NCBI RefSeq assembly: GCF_012033695.1
Contig: NZ_JAAVJI010000002.1
Location: 372,001-436,000, forward strand
From: Pseudomonas quercus
GTDB lineage: Bacteria > Pseudomonadota > Gammaproteobacteria > Pseudomonadales > Pseudomonadaceae
Length of the DNA: 64,000 nt
Direction of reading: 5' to 3'
A program made the position numbers and the translations under genes. This document shows, piece after piece, positions 9,537 through 23,382 of the stretch (the first letter of the stretch is position 1; every line of letters starts with the position of its first letter). The notes beneath the pieces are model-generated. The model worked only from the letters and a program-made list of their open reading frames with translations. It was not told the DNA's origin and made no database searches.

Positions 9537-9693
9537 GACTTTTGGTTGTGCGGAGCAAGGCGAAGGGTTTTTCAAAAAAAGTCATTGCAGTGCCATGACA
9601 CTTTTAAAATTCTTATATTTCAGTAACTTATATTTTTACCTACTGAGTTTTCGGTATTTTCTACACTACTTTATGACTAAGGCTTACGCGTAC

Positions 9694-9711
9694 TGTAAGT
9701 GTTTTCCTACA
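9694..9711. promoter_or_regulatory. GacA upstream activating sequence of rsmZ
   Basis: TGTAAG-TGTTTT-CCTACA on the plus strand matches the GacA site TGTAAG-N6-CTTACA with one mismatch in the second half. Its centre is about 179 bases upstream of the estimated rsmZ start, close to the distance known for rsmZ promoters in other pseudomonads. A second half-site, CTTAC at 9683-9687, makes an overlapping palindrome with GTAAG at 9695-9699. Confidence 0.85.
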
Positions 9712-9747
9712 GCAGCTTAAGCACACACGTCGTCTTTCCAATGGTCC

Positions 9748-9774
9748 AAAAAAAGCCCCGCTATGTCGGGGCTT
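9748..9774 (-). terminator. rpoS intrinsic terminator
   Basis: Minus strand: AAGCCCCG-ACATAG-CGGGGCTT followed by a run of T (complement of seven A at 9748-9754). It lies 17 bases after the rpoS stop and separates rpoS from the GacA site and rsmZ. Confidence 0.92.
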
Positions 9775-9790
9775 GTGGTGCAGCTATACG

Positions 9791-10795
9791 CTACTGAAAC
9801 AAGGACTCACTGGACAAGCCGTTGCGCTCCAGAATCTCACGCAGGCGCTTGAGGCCTTCTACCTGAATCTGCCTGACACGCTCGCGGGTCAGGCCTATTT
9901 CCAAGCCTACATCTTCGAGCGTGCTGCTTTCATGGCCGCGCAAGCCGAAGCGCCGTACAACCACTTCCCGCTGCTTGTCAGTGAGCTCGGACAGCCATTG
10001 ATCGATGCTCTGGGACAGGTCATCGTCCTGAAGCAGTTCACATGGGTCCGTAGGGCGATCGTCCGTCAGGGTATCCAGCAGGGTCTTGTCGGAATCCGGC
10101 CCTAGCGACACGTCTACCGAGGACATGCGCTCGTTCAAGCCCAACATGCGCTTGACCTCGCCTACCGGCTTTTCAAGCAGTGCAGCGATTTCTTCAGGCG
10201 AAGGCTCATGGTCAAGCTTCTGAGTCAGTTCACGCGCTGCCCGCAGGTAAACGTTCAGCTCCTTGACCACATGAATGGGCAGACGGATGGTGCGCGTCTG
10301 GTTCATGATGGCCCGTTCTATGGTCTGCCGGATCCACCAGGTTGCATACGTGGAGAAGCGGAACCCGCGTTCGGGGTCGAATTTCTCGACGGCACGGATA
10401 AGGCCCAGATTGCCCTCTTCGATCAGGTCCAGTAGCGATAACCCGCGGTTTACATAACGCCGCGCGATCTTGACGACCAGGCGCAGGTTGCTTTCGATCA
10501 TGCGTTTGCGACCCGCTGGGTCGCCTTTTTGCGACAGCCGTGCGTAATGCACTTCTTCGGCAGGGGAAAGCAGGGGAGAAAAGCCGATTTCGTTGAGGTA
10601 CAGCTGGGTGGCATCAAGCGCACGGGTGTAGTCAATGTATTTGTGCTGCTTGAGCGAAGAGGTTTGCCTGGCCTTTGACCGTACCGCTGCTACCGGAGCG
10701 TCCTCGTCGGACGCCATGTCAAGGACGATACCGGTTTCAACCAGCAGCACCTCATCGTCAATGTCAAACTCCGGCGCTTCTCTGTTAAGAGCCAT
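9791..10795 (-). CDS. rpoS: RNA polymerase sigma factor RpoS (sigma 38)
   Basis: A 334-residue stationary-phase and general-stress sigma factor. Region 1.2 begins near [16 protein letters not shown]; region 2 holds [30 protein letters not shown] and [16 protein letters not shown] for -10 recognition and melting; region 4 ends with [17 protein letters not shown], the -35 binding helix-turn-helix. Length matches RpoS rather than the much longer RpoD. It follows nlpD by 108 bases on the same strand. In pseudomonads the main rpoS promoter lies within nlpD; that is family knowledge and not shown here. Confidence 0.98.
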   Translation of the reverse strand: MALNREAPEFDIDDEVLLVETGIVLDMASDEDAPVAAVRSKARQTSSLKQHKYIDYTRALDATQLYLNEIGFSPLLSPAEEVHYARLSQKGDPAGRKRMIESNLRLVVKIARRYVNRGLSLLDLIEEGNLGLIRAVEKFDPERGFRFSTYATWWIRQTIERAIMNQTRTIRLPIHVVKELNVYLRAARELTQKLDHEPSPEEIAALLEKPVGEVKRMLGLNERMSSVDVSLGPDSDKTLLDTLTDDRPTDPCELLQDDDLSQSIDQWLSELTDKQREVVVRRFGLRGHESSTLEDVGLEIGLTRERVRQIQVEGLKRLREILERNGLSSESLFQ

Positions 10796-10903
10796 TGTTG
10801 TAGTCCCTTTCTGAGTTCGACCTCAAGCCCAAGCGTGCCTGGTTTCCATGGCTACGCAGGAGCCTGTCCCCCCTACGTGATTAGCGACAGGCTGCAGCGG
10901 TGT

Positions 10904-11785
10904 TCAACGTCGTGGCAGGAACTGCATCGGGTCTACTGGCTTGCCTTGGCGGCGAATTTCAAAGTGAAGTTTCACCCGGTCGGTACCTGTAGAGCCCATT
11001 TCGGCAATTGCCTGCCCGGCCTTGACCTGCTGCCCCTCCCGAACCAACAGCCTACGGTTATGGCCATAGGCACTCACATAGGTATCGCTATGCTTGATGA
11101 TTATCAGCTCGCCGTAGCCCCGCAACCCACTCCCGGCGTACACCACGGATCCATCAGACGCAGCGAAAACAGGCTGTCCCAAATCCCCGGCGATATCAAT
11201 TCCTTTATTCAAACTACCGTTTGAAGCGAATTTCCCTATCAAAACGCCATTGGACGGCCACGTCCAACCGCCTGCCATGGTTTCGCCAGCAGCTGCGGGC
11301 ACCGGGGTTGGCGTGGTTATCGAAGCGGTTGAGGACTCGGAAACACCCGGCGCTACCGCTACGGAAGGTGCCGCTGGGCGACGCGTGATCGTGGTGGTGC
11401 TCGACGATGATGTGGAGTTGCTACGGGTTACAACGGTGGACGGCGCCTTTGCCGCTACCGTGGCAGTACCGTTCTGACCGTCGAACCGCAGGGTCTGGCC
11501 CAGACGAATGGTATAGGGCGGCGGAATATTGTTACGGGCAGCCAATGCCTTGTAGTCCCAGCCATAGCGGAAGGCGATGGAGTACAACGTATCGCCCCGC
11601 CTCACGACGTATTGGCCTGTAGTGACCTGTGGCCGTTGAGGCTTCTGCGCTGCGCGATCCACAACACGTACACTGCTGCTGGGCGTGCTTGAGCACCCTG
11701 CCAGCAAAACAGCAGCCGCCAGTGCCGCGAGCACGCTTTTCTGGAGCCGCATGCCCGCACACTGACCAATAACTGTCGGACTCAC
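10904..11785 (-). CDS. nlpD: NlpD-type lipoprotein, LysM and degenerate LytM/M23 domains
   Basis: A 293-residue outer-membrane lipoprotein: signal peptide with lipobox LLAGC (lipidated C31), LysM domain (YVVRRGDTLYSIAFRYGWD, about residues 58-100), a serine/threonine-rich linker, and a C-terminal M23 domain from about 175. The first metal site reads NKGIDIAG, with Asn in place of the His of active LytM enzymes, as in E. coli NlpD. It is therefore probably an activator of an amidase such as AmiC during daughter-cell separation, not a hydrolase. The start is a GTG at 11785 with GGGAG six bases upstream. Confidence 0.94.
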   Translation of the reverse strand: MSPTVIGQCAGMRLQKSVLAALAAAVLLAGCSSTPSSSVRVVDRAAQKPQRPQVTTGQYVVRRGDTLYSIAFRYGWDYKALAARNNIPPPYTIRLGQTLRFDGQNGTATVAAKAPSTVVTRSNSTSSSSTTTITRRPAAPSVAVAPGVSESSTASITTPTPVPAAAGETMAGGWTWPSNGVLIGKFASNGSLNKGIDIAGDLGQPVFAASDGSVVYAGSGLRGYGELIIIKHSDTYVSAYGHNRRLLVREGQQVKAGQAIAEMGSTGTDRVKLHFEIRRQGKPVDPMQFLPRR

Positions 11786-11947
11786 CCGCTACTCCCTTTG
11801 GATGATGATTGAAACAAGGCTGGCAGTATAACCGAGCTGGTCAATGGCCATGCCGTGGAAGGCGTTGTTGCATGCCAAGGGATGAGAAGATGTTCGAACC
11901 CCGCGTATGACCGGCCCCAGGCAGCAGAATTCCAGGTGGATAGCGTG

Positions 11948-12622
11948 TCATGCCAGGGGGCCATTGAGCAGGGGCACAAATCGAACCGACCCAAGCAGGT
12001 GCCGGGTGAAACCCGCGTCTTCGCGTACGATCAGCATCAGTTGCTGCACGTCGCCAGCCCCTACCGGTATGACCATTCGGCCTCCCGGCGCCAGCTGGTC
12101 CAGCAACGCCTGAGGTACATCGGCCGCTACGGCTGTGACAATGATTCCGTTATAGGGCGCCAGCGCCGGCCACCCTTCCCAACCATCTCCCCATCGGAAC
12201 ACCACATTGCGCACATTCAGGCTTTGCATGCGCTCTTTGGCACGGTCTTGCAGGCCCTTGATGCGCTCCACGGAAAACACTCGTTCCACAAGCTGGGAGA
12301 GAATCGCGGTCTGGTAACCCGAGCCTGTACCGATTTCCATCACCTTGTCCAACGGCCCCGCTGCCAGCAGCAGTTCGCTCATGCGCGCCACGATGTAGGG
12401 CTGGGAAATGGTCTGGTTGTTGCCAATGGGCAAGGCTGTGTCTTCGTAGGCGCGGTGGGCCAGCGCTTCATCGACGAACAGATGCCGTGGGGTCTTGCGA
12501 ATTACGTCAAGCACATTCGGGTTGCTGATCCCCTCTTCGTGCAGGCGCTGAATAAGACGTTCACGGGTTCGCTGGGAGGTCATCCCAATGCCCCGGTGAA
12601 GCAGGTCGTTCTGCCCACGCAT
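11948..12622 (-). CDS. pcm: Protein-L-isoaspartate O-methyltransferase
   Basis: A 224-residue SAM-dependent enzyme that methylates L-isoaspartyl residues so damaged proteins can be repaired. Motif I is [32 protein letters not shown] is the family signature before it, and GRMVIPVG lies near the end. The first ATG (12622) shares its A with the surE stop (TGATG), favouring translational coupling. An internal ATG at 12583 ([12 protein letters not shown]) gives the shorter 211-residue form annotated in some species. Part of surE-pcm-nlpD-rpoS. Confidence 0.96.
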   Translation of the reverse strand: MRGQNDLLHRGIGMTSQRTRERLIQRLHEEGISNPNVLDVIRKTPRHLFVDEALAHRAYEDTALPIGNNQTISQPYIVARMSELLLAAGPLDKVMEIGTGSGYQTAILSQLVERVFSVERIKGLQDRAKERMQSLNVRNVVFRWGDGWEGWPALAPYNGIIVTAVAADVPQALLDQLAPGGRMVIPVGAGDVQQLMLIVREDAGFTRHLLGSVRFVPLLNGPLA

Positions 12623-13371
12623 CAGTTCAGCCCCTCCAACCAGGCACCCAGTGTTTCGAAAGCCGGGTAGAAGGTACGGTCCAGCTGCAGAGGCGTCACG
12701 GACACATAGCCTTGCATCAGCGCATGGAAGTCTGTGCCAGGCCCGCCATCCTCCGCGTCCCCTGCTGCGGCTATCCAGTAGCCTGGCTTGCCTCGCGGGT
12801 CTACCACCAGGCTAGGACGGGCCGCGCGTGCGCGGTGGCCCAGCCGGGTGAGGCGGATGCCACGAATGGCACTTAAGGGAAGATTGGGCACGTTCACATT
12901 GATCAGGGTACGTGGAGGTAGCGCCAGCTCGGCCTGTGCCTGTATCAACGTGCGGGCATACCAGGCTGCCGAAGGCAGGTTGTCCAACTGCCGGGAGGCC
13001 AATGAAAAAGCGAATGAGGTACTGCCATTGAACCGGCCTTCCAGGGCCGCAGCCACGGTACCTGAATAAATCACGTCATCCCCCAGGTTAGCCCCCAGGT
13101 TGATACCGGAGACAACCAGGTCTGGTGCTTCTTCCAGCAAGGCGTTCAACCCGAGATGAACGCAATCGACCGGGGTACCGTTCACGCTGATAAAGCCATT
13201 GTCGAGCGTTACCGGGTGCAACGGCCGGTCGATGGTCAATGCACTGCTGCAGCCACTGCGGTCCTGGTCTGGCGCTATCACCGTACAGTGGGCGAATTCC
13301 GCCAGCGCCGCATGGAGCGCGGCGATGCCTGGGGCGGTGACCCCGTCGTCATTGGAGATCAAGATACGCAT
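12622..13371 (-). CDS. surE: 5'/3'-nucleotidase SurE
   Basis: A 249-residue SurE, a metal-dependent survival protein that dephosphorylates nucleoside 5'- and 3'-monophosphates and short polyphosphates. The N-terminal [11 protein letters not shown] holds the metal-binding Asp pair; further family motifs are [14 protein letters not shown] and [21 protein letters not shown] (abridged). Stop overlaps the pcm start by one base; truD ends 11 bases upstream. Normal length. Confidence 0.96.
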   Translation of the reverse strand: MRILISNDDGVTAPGIAALHAALAEFAHCTVIAPDQDRSGCSSALTIDRPLHPVTLDNGFISVNGTPVDCVHLGLNALLEEAPDLVVSGINLGANLGDDVIYSGTVAAALEGRFNGSTSFAFSLASRQLDNLPSAAWYARTLIQAQAELALPPRTLINVNVPNLPLSAIRGIRLTRLGHRARAARPSLVVDPRGKPGYWIAAAGDAEDGGPGTDFHALMQGYVSVTPLQLDRTFYPAFETLGAWLEGLN

Positions 13372-13382
13372 GGGCTTTCCAT

Positions 13383-14417
13383 CTACCCTGCCTGCACCAA
13401 TTCGAACAGCTCTCTAACCACGACCGTGGCGAAGCATCCGGTGGGCAGGATGAAGTCCAGTTGCAGAATGTCAGGCTGGGGATAATGCCACGTCAACTCC
13501 CGGATGGGCAGCCGAAGAATGCGCCGTTCGTGATCCAGGCCCGCCTCTGCCAACCACGTGCACAATGCCGCTTCGCCTGCTTCGATGCGCTGCTCCACGG
13601 CCAGTGTGCTACCCATCGCAGGCGATACCCCCCGGCCGCTCAAAGGCCCTGTGGGGTGCAGGTCCAATGCCGCCAGGCGTGGGTCTGCGCACTCGGCCTC
13701 ACCGGCACTGAAGAAACTGCGGCTATCGGTAAACGCCAACACATCCCCTACCTGGGCCTGGTTCCAGCTGCCTTGGCCCACGCGTTCGGCCAACACCTGG
13801 TTGAACAGGTAGCTTCGTGCGGCGGACAGAATGCGTGAGCGCACGTTGCGCTGTTCGGGCAACCGCTGGTTAGCAGCATAATGCCTCGCTTGTGCCAGGT
13901 TGCCGCCCTCATGGCCAAAGCGCTGTGGGCCATAGTAATTGGGCACGCCTTGTTGCCTGATCCACTGCAACCGTTGCTCTATGGCAGCAGTGTCGGCTGC
14001 CAGGGACGTAAGGCGCAGAGAAAAACCATTGGCCGAGTGAGCGCCGCGCTGCAATTTGCGACGGTGCCGGGTGGCTTGGAGCACGCGCAGGTTGGCGTCC
14101 TGTGCGGCCTCCAGGTTGGGCTCGCCCTTGCCGGGCAGGTGCAGGCTGAACCACTGGCGCGTCAATGCCTGGCGGTCCTTGAGCCCTGCATAGCTGATGG
14201 CCTTGACCGGTACACCTGCAGCCTTCGCCAAACGGCGGGCGGCTTCCTCGGTGTTCAGCTCCCGCTTTTCCACCCACAACCACAGGTGCTCGCCTTCGCC
14301 CTCCAGGGGAATGTCCAGCACCTCATTGACTTGGAAATCTTCGGCAGTGGCCTTGAGCACAGCGGTACCCAGGGCATCGCCACAGGCACGCGGGCCTAGC
14401 AGGTAAGCTTCGTTCAT
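13383..14417 (-). CDS. truD: tRNA pseudouridine(13) synthase TruD
   Basis: A 344-residue TruD that isomerises U13 of tRNA-Glu to pseudouridine. The catalytic aspartate is D81 in [16 protein letters not shown], almost the same position as in E. coli (D80). The TruD-specific insert and the motif [15 protein letters not shown] follow. The start ATG at 14417 overlaps the ispF stop by four bases (ATGA), so ispF-truD-surE-pcm look translationally coupled. Confidence 0.96.
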   Translation of the reverse strand: MNEAYLLGPRACGDALGTAVLKATAEDFQVNEVLDIPLEGEGEHLWLWVEKRELNTEEAARRLAKAAGVPVKAISYAGLKDRQALTRQWFSLHLPGKGEPNLEAAQDANLRVLQATRHRRKLQRGAHSANGFSLRLTSLAADTAAIEQRLQWIRQQGVPNYYGPQRFGHEGGNLAQARHYAANQRLPEQRNVRSRILSAARSYLFNQVLAERVGQGSWNQAQVGDVLAFTDSRSFFSAGEAECADPRLAALDLHPTGPLSGRGVSPAMGSTLAVEQRIEAGEAALCTWLAEAGLDHERRILRLPIRELTWHYPQPDILQLDFILPTGCFATVVVRELFELVQAG

Positions 14418-14887
14418 GCCGTCAGCAACAAGGCGACCGCATGAACGGCGATGCCCTCCTCACGCCCGGTAAAGCCCAGCTTCTCGGTTGTGGTGGCCTT
14501 GACATTCACTTGGTCCAGTTCAACCTGCAGGTCTTGGGCAATTGCAGTACGCATGGCGTCGATATGAGGGGCCATTTTCGGGGCTTGAGCCACGATCGTA
14601 GCGTCCACGTTACCCACTCGCCAGCCTTTGGCCTGCACCAGGGCTACCACATGGCGCAACAATGCGCGGCTGTCAGCGCCCTTGAAGCGGGGGTCTGTGT
14701 CGGGAAAATGCTTGCCGATGTCACCCAGGGCAGCCGCCCCGAGCAAGGCATCACTGAGTGCATGCAGCACTACGTCACCATCGGAATGGGCCACCAGCCC
14801 GGCGGTGTGGGCAATGCGCACCCCTCCCAAGGTAATGAAGTCGCCATCACCGAAACGGTGCACATCGTAGCCATGGCCGATACGCAT
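14414..14887 (-). CDS. ispF: 2-C-methyl-D-erythritol 2,4-cyclodiphosphate synthase
   Basis: A 157-residue IspF, the MEP-pathway enzyme that cyclises CDP-ME 2-phosphate to MEcPP with loss of CMP. Metal ligands D8 and H10 are in [27 protein letters not shown] is the family signature, and [17 protein letters not shown] is near the C terminus. Here it heads the truD-surE-pcm-nlpD-rpoS group, while ispD lies 3.2 kb away beyond the formaldehyde genes, instead of forming the adjacent ispDF pair of enterobacteria. Confidence 0.97.
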   Translation of the reverse strand: MRIGHGYDVHRFGDGDFITLGGVRIAHTAGLVAHSDGDVVLHALSDALLGAAALGDIGKHFPDTDPRFKGADSRALLRHVVALVQAKGWRVGNVDATIVAQAPKMAPHIDAMRTAIAQDLQVELDQVNVKATTTEKLGFTGREEGIAVHAVALLLTA

Positions 14888-14961
14888 AGAAAAACGCCCT
14901 GTTTGAGTCAGGGCGCGATTCTACCTTGCCAGGGCGGTATTGGGCACCGTTGTAGTGGAAC

Positions 14962-15810
14962 CTAGCCTAGGCCCAGAGCGGCCGCATGGTGTTTCAAGTG
15001 GTCATCGATAAAGCTGGCGATGAAATAATAGCTATGGTCGTAGCCCGGCTGATGGCGCAATACCAGGGGGTAACCTACACCCTTGGCAGCCTTTTGCAGG
15101 GCCTCGGGCTTGAGCTGGTTGGCCAGAAAATCGTCCCTGTCCCCTTGGTCGACCAGCAGTGGCAACTGCTCCTCGGCCTGGCTCATGAGCACGCTGCTGT
15201 CCCATTCACGCCACCGGCTGCGGTCTTCGCCCAGGTAGTGGTTGAAGGCTTTCTCCCCCCATGGGCAATCCATGGGGTTGCAGATGGGCGAGAACGCCGA
15301 TATCGACCGGTAGCGACCAGGGTTGCGCAATGCACACACCATGGCACCGTGCCCTCCCATGGAGTGGCCAGCGATGGACCGCGCATCGCTAGCCGGGAAG
15401 TTGGCTTCAATCAGGCCCGGGAGTTCAGTGACCACGTAGTCATGCATCTGGTAATGCTGGGCATAGGGCGCCTGGGTGGCATTGAGGTAGAACCCGGCTC
15501 CCAGGCCAAAGTCCCAGGCGCCTTGCGGGTCGCCCGGGACGTCTGGGCCACGCGGGCTGGTGTCGGGCGCCACCAGTATCAGGCCCAGCTCGGCGGCCAG
15601 GCGATGAGCGCCGGCTTTCTGCATGAAATTCTCGTCCGTGCAGGTAAGCCCGGACAACCAATACACCACCGGCAGCTTCTGGCCGGATTCCGCCTGGGGC
15701 GGGAGGTACACGGCGAACACCATGTCACAGCCCAGGGTGCTCGAACGGTGCTTGTAGCGCTTGTGCCAGCCACCAAAGCTTTTCTGGCACGACAGGTTTT
15801 CAAGGCTCAT
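14962..15810 (-). CDS. fghA: S-formylglutathione hydrolase
   Basis: A 282-residue alpha/beta hydrolase of the esterase D family that splits S-formylglutathione to formate and glutathione. The nucleophile serine is in IAGHSMGGHGA; LSGLTCTDENFMQKAGA and the C-terminal GYDHSYYFI histidine region are diagnostic. The frame is open to 15858 but ATG at 15810 has GAGGTG eight bases upstream and gives MSLENLSCQKSFGGW. It follows frmA by 10 bases, making a two-gene formaldehyde detoxification operon. Confidence 0.96.
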   Translation of the reverse strand: MSLENLSCQKSFGGWHKRYKHRSSTLGCDMVFAVYLPPQAESGQKLPVVYWLSGLTCTDENFMQKAGAHRLAAELGLILVAPDTSPRGPDVPGDPQGAWDFGLGAGFYLNATQAPYAQHYQMHDYVVTELPGLIEANFPASDARSIAGHSMGGHGAMVCALRNPGRYRSISAFSPICNPMDCPWGEKAFNHYLGEDRSRWREWDSSVLMSQAEEQLPLLVDQGDRDDFLANQLKPEALQKAAKGVGYPLVLRHQPGYDHSYYFIASFIDDHLKHHAAALGLG

Positions 15811-15820
15811 GGCGTGCACC

Positions 15821-17011
<1,191 letters not shown>

Positions 17012-17032
17012 TTATTGCTGCTGAGGGACAAT

Positions 17033-17917
17033 ATGGCCGTTTTACGCTGGGAGGGTATGGATGAATTCGTGGCAGTTGCTGAATTAGGGCAGTTCAACGC
17101 TGCAGCTGTTCAACTGGGCGTGTCTTCATCGCATATCAGCCGCCAGGTGTCCCAATTGGAAGAGCGCCTGCAAACGCGCCTGTTCTATCGCAGTACTCGC
17201 CGGGTCAGCCTGACCGAGGCGGGGCATACGTTCCTTCAGCATTGCCAACGCCTGCAAGATGGGCGCGAAGAAGCGCTGCGAGCCGTACAGGACCTGGGAA
17301 GCTCACCCAAGGGTCTGTTGCGCATGACCTGTGCGGTTGCTTATGGCGAGCGTTTCGTAGTGCCCTTGGTTACTGACTTCCAGGCCAGGCACCCGCAACT
17401 GCAGGTGGATATCGAGCTGACGAACCGGCCGCTGGACCTGCTCGATGAAGGCCTTGACCTGGCCATTCGGCTGGGCCGGCTGCAGGATTCCCGCCTAGTG
17501 GCCAGCCGCCTGGCGCCCCGGCGCATGTACCTCTGCGCTGCACCCGCCTACCTGGAGCAGTATGGCCGGCCCCATAGTTTGTCCGAACTGAGCCGACACA
17601 ACTGCCTGATTGGCAGTACCGACCAGTGGCTGCTGTTGCAGGACACGCGGGAAATAACGGTACGGGTCGAGGGCAACTGGCGCTGCAACAGCGGCCAGGC
17701 GGTACTGGATGCCGCCCTTAAGGGCCTCGGGCTGTGTCAATTGCCGGATTACTATGTGCAGGAGCACTTGCGCAGTGGCGCGTTGGTCGCCCTGCTTGAA
17801 GCCCATCAGCCTCCAAACACAGCGGTATGGGCGCTTTATCCGCAACAGCGGCACTTGTCGCCCAAAGTGCGCGGGTTGATCGAGCATTTGCGTGAAGGGC
17901 TTGGGAGGATTACCTAG
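17033..17917 (+). CDS. LysR-family transcriptional regulator
   Basis: A 294-residue LysR protein. The N-terminal winged helix-turn-helix covers FVAVAELGQFNAAAVQLGVS and SHISRQVSQLEERL (about residues 12-50); an effector-binding periplasmic-protein-like domain follows from about 95. Start ATG 17033 has GAGGGA upstream; the ATG at 17057 is a weaker alternative. Divergent transcription from frmA-fghA suggests control of formaldehyde detoxification; no effector can be assigned. The last eight codons and stop are copied in the adjacent tandem duplication. Confidence 0.92.
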   Translation: MAVLRWEGMDEFVAVAELGQFNAAAVQLGVSSSHISRQVSQLEERLQTRLFYRSTRRVSLTEAGHTFLQHCQRLQDGREEALRAVQDLGSSPKGLLRMTCAVAYGERFVVPLVTDFQARHPQLQVDIELTNRPLDLLDEGLDLAIRLGRLQDSRLVASRLAPRRMYLCAAPAYLEQYGRPHSLSELSRHNCLIGSTDQWLLLQDTREITVRVEGNWRCNSGQAVLDAALKGLGLCQLPDYYVQEHLRSGALVALLEAHQPPNTAVWALYPQQRHLSPKVRGLIEHLREGLGRIT

Positions 17918-18120
17918 CTTTCTGGCTGGGGGCAGACACCCCGTAGGTTCCCGGTCTCCGCCTTCGGCTACGCCCGGTCCTACAGCAGGGATTCAGGCCG
18001 TAGTTTGCGTGAAGGGCTTGGGAGGATTACCTAGTTTTCTGGCAGGGGACAGACACCCCGTAGGTTCCCGGTCTCCGCCTTCGGCTACGGCCGGTCCTAC
18101 AACAGGAATTCAGGCCGTAG
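17887..18120. repeat. 117-bp tandem duplication containing a REP-like palindrome and the 3' end of the LysR gene
   Basis: Copy 1 (17887-18003) and copy 2 (18004-18120) are each 117 bases and differ at about six positions. Copy 1 begins inside the LysR coding sequence, so copy 2 carries a second, detached version of the terminal codons and stop. Each copy contains an imperfect palindrome running from GTAGG to CCTAC (17943-17983 and 18060-18100), REP-like in form. The block fills the whole gap between convergent LysR and ispD genes. Because 117 is divisible by three, a 77-codon frame with two 39-residue repeats runs through it; I regard that frame as non-coding. Confidence 0.9.
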
Positions 18121-18121
18121 G

Positions 18122-18808
18122 TTAGCGCTTCAACCAGGCCAGGTCTTCGGGCCGTGTGACCTTGATGTTGTCGGCGCGCCCTTCGATCAGCCTGGGTGCA
18201 TGGCCAGCCCATTCCATGGCCGAGGCTTCGTCGGTCACGTTTACCCCTGCCACCAAGGCATCTGCCAGTGCGCGTTGCAAAGGGCCCAGGCGGAACATCT
18301 GGGGCGTGAACGCCTGCCAGACCACGCTGCGGTCGAGGGTCTCGGCCACGCGGCCATCGGGGCCTGCGCGCTTGAGGGTATCCTTGGCGGGGACAGCCAG
18401 CAGGCCGCCTACGTCGTCGTGCCCCAACTCCGTCAGCAAACGTTCCAGATCGCTGGCCGCCAGGTTAGGCCGGGCAGCATCATGAACCAGTACCCAATCT
18501 CGGCTGCCGGCGCCCAGCTCATTAAGCTTGAGCAAGGCGTTCAGTACTGAATCACAGCGCTGGCTTCCACCGATGGCGCTGTGCAGGGTGCGATCCTGCG
18601 CGCACGCCAGCGCAGGCCACCAGGTGTCCCCAGGCGCCAGGCTCACCACCAGGCCGCGCAGGTCTGGGTGCCCGAGAAAGCACGCCAATGTGTGCTCCAG
18701 CAGGGTTTTGCCCGCGTAACTAAGGTATTGCTTCGGGCGGTCGGCTCCCATGCGCGTGCCAATGCCGGCAGCAGGGATAACCACCCAGAAAGAAACAGGA
18801 GGGGTCAT
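18122..18808 (-). CDS. ispD: 2-C-methyl-D-erythritol 4-phosphate cytidylyltransferase
   Basis: A 228-residue IspD that couples MEP to CTP giving CDP-ME. The nucleotide-binding loop is PAAGIGTRMGADRPKQYL; further motifs are VLVHDAARPNL and ALADALVAGVNVTDEASAME. The start overlaps the ftsB stop by four bases (ATGA). The stop lies two bases after the 117-bp tandem repeat. It is the last gene of the long minus-strand block. Confidence 0.96.
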   Translation of the reverse strand: MTPPVSFWVVIPAAGIGTRMGADRPKQYLSYAGKTLLEHTLACFLGHPDLRGLVVSLAPGDTWWPALACAQDRTLHSAIGGSQRCDSVLNALLKLNELGAGSRDWVLVHDAARPNLAASDLERLLTELGHDDVGGLLAVPAKDTLKRAGPDGRVAETLDRSVVWQAFTPQMFRLGPLQRALADALVAGVNVTDEASAMEWAGHAPRLIEGRADNIKVTRPEDLAWLKR

Positions 18809-19083
18809 TGGGTAATCTGATAAAGGGTTTCGCCGTCTTTAACCATGCCCAGCTCATGGCGGGCACGCTCTTCAACGGTTTCCATGCCTTTCTTGAGTTC
18901 GAGCACTTCAGCATCAAGCACACGGTTACGCTCGAACAGGCGTTCGTTCTCGGCTTTCTGATCCGCGATCTGCTGCCTGAGGTCAGCAGCCTGGGCAAAG
19001 CTACCCGTGCCTACCCACAGCCGATGCTGCAACCCTGCCAGCAACAGGCCAAGCACCAGAAATAACCAATAAGGACTGCGCAT
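18805..19083 (-). CDS. ftsB: Cell division protein FtsB
   Basis: A 92-residue bitopic inner-membrane protein: short cytoplasmic N terminus, one transmembrane segment (about residues 5-21), then a periplasmic coiled coil (LRQQIADQKAENERLFERN onward). FtsB joins FtsL and FtsQ in the divisome. The frame opens at 19125; ATG 19083 gives the family-typical MRSPYWLFLVLGLLL. It overlaps ispD by four bases. An eno terminator-like hairpin lies just upstream at 19127-19148, so ftsB-ispD may have their own promoter in the 148-base gap. Confidence 0.93.
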   Translation of the reverse strand: MRSPYWLFLVLGLLLAGLQHRLWVGTGSFAQAADLRQQIADQKAENERLFERNRVLDAEVLELKKGMETVEERARHELGMVKDGETLYQITQ

Positions 19084-19126
19084 CGAAAGATCCAGGAAAA
19101 AATTCAGTCGCTTGCCGGATAGCATA

Positions 19127-19148
19127 AAGCCTGGCGAGCGCCAGGCTT
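19127..19148 (-). terminator. Hairpin after eno
   Basis: AAGCCTGGCG and CGCCAGGCTT form ten-base perfect arms with a two-base centre. The minus strand continues TATGC, so the T-tract is minimal. It is placed 83 bases after the eno stop and 43 before the ftsB start, suggesting partial termination between the two. Confidence 0.6.
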
Positions 19149-19231
19149 CAGCATTTCAGCATCGCCGGGAAGCGATCAAGGTGACATCGGCCGGGCTACC
19201 CCTTCCCTGCCGCCTTTTTACCACTTCCTGA

Positions 19232-23130
<3,899 letters not shown>

Positions 23131-23382
23131 TTAAAGCGGTCGGAGCCGCCGGGGAAAGCAAGGAAAGCTCAACGTGGGGGCCGTGCCCGCCAGCGTGAAC
23201 CCCGACACCCGCGACGTTACTGTGCAAGGCCCGATGAATGCCACAGCCGGGCTCGCCGGCTAAAAGCCGCCGACAAGCGCGTGTTGCAGGTTCGAACAGT
23301 GCACGGCAAAGACTGCCGGGTAATCGGCCAGCGCCCGCGGTTACATGAACGCGCAGAAGCTGTATCAAGAAGGGAGGGTAGT

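Noticed and set aside
11880..11905. GGTTCGAAC-like T-loop on the minus strand upstream of nlpD
   Set aside because: Flanking bases cannot form the T-stem and no acceptor or anticodon arm is present, so it is not a tRNA.
17887..18120. Direct repeats considered as a CRISPR array
   Set aside because: There are only two adjacent units of 117 bases with no spacers and no cas genes nearby.
17892..18125. 77-codon plus-strand frame with two 39-residue repeats
   Set aside because: It is only the 117-bp tandem duplication read in frame; it starts within the LysR gene, has no ribosome binding site of its own and resembles no protein.
23285..23300. Second TTCGAAC motif in the tilS-pyrG gap
   Set aside because: No stem partners and no tRNA cloverleaf can be drawn around it.
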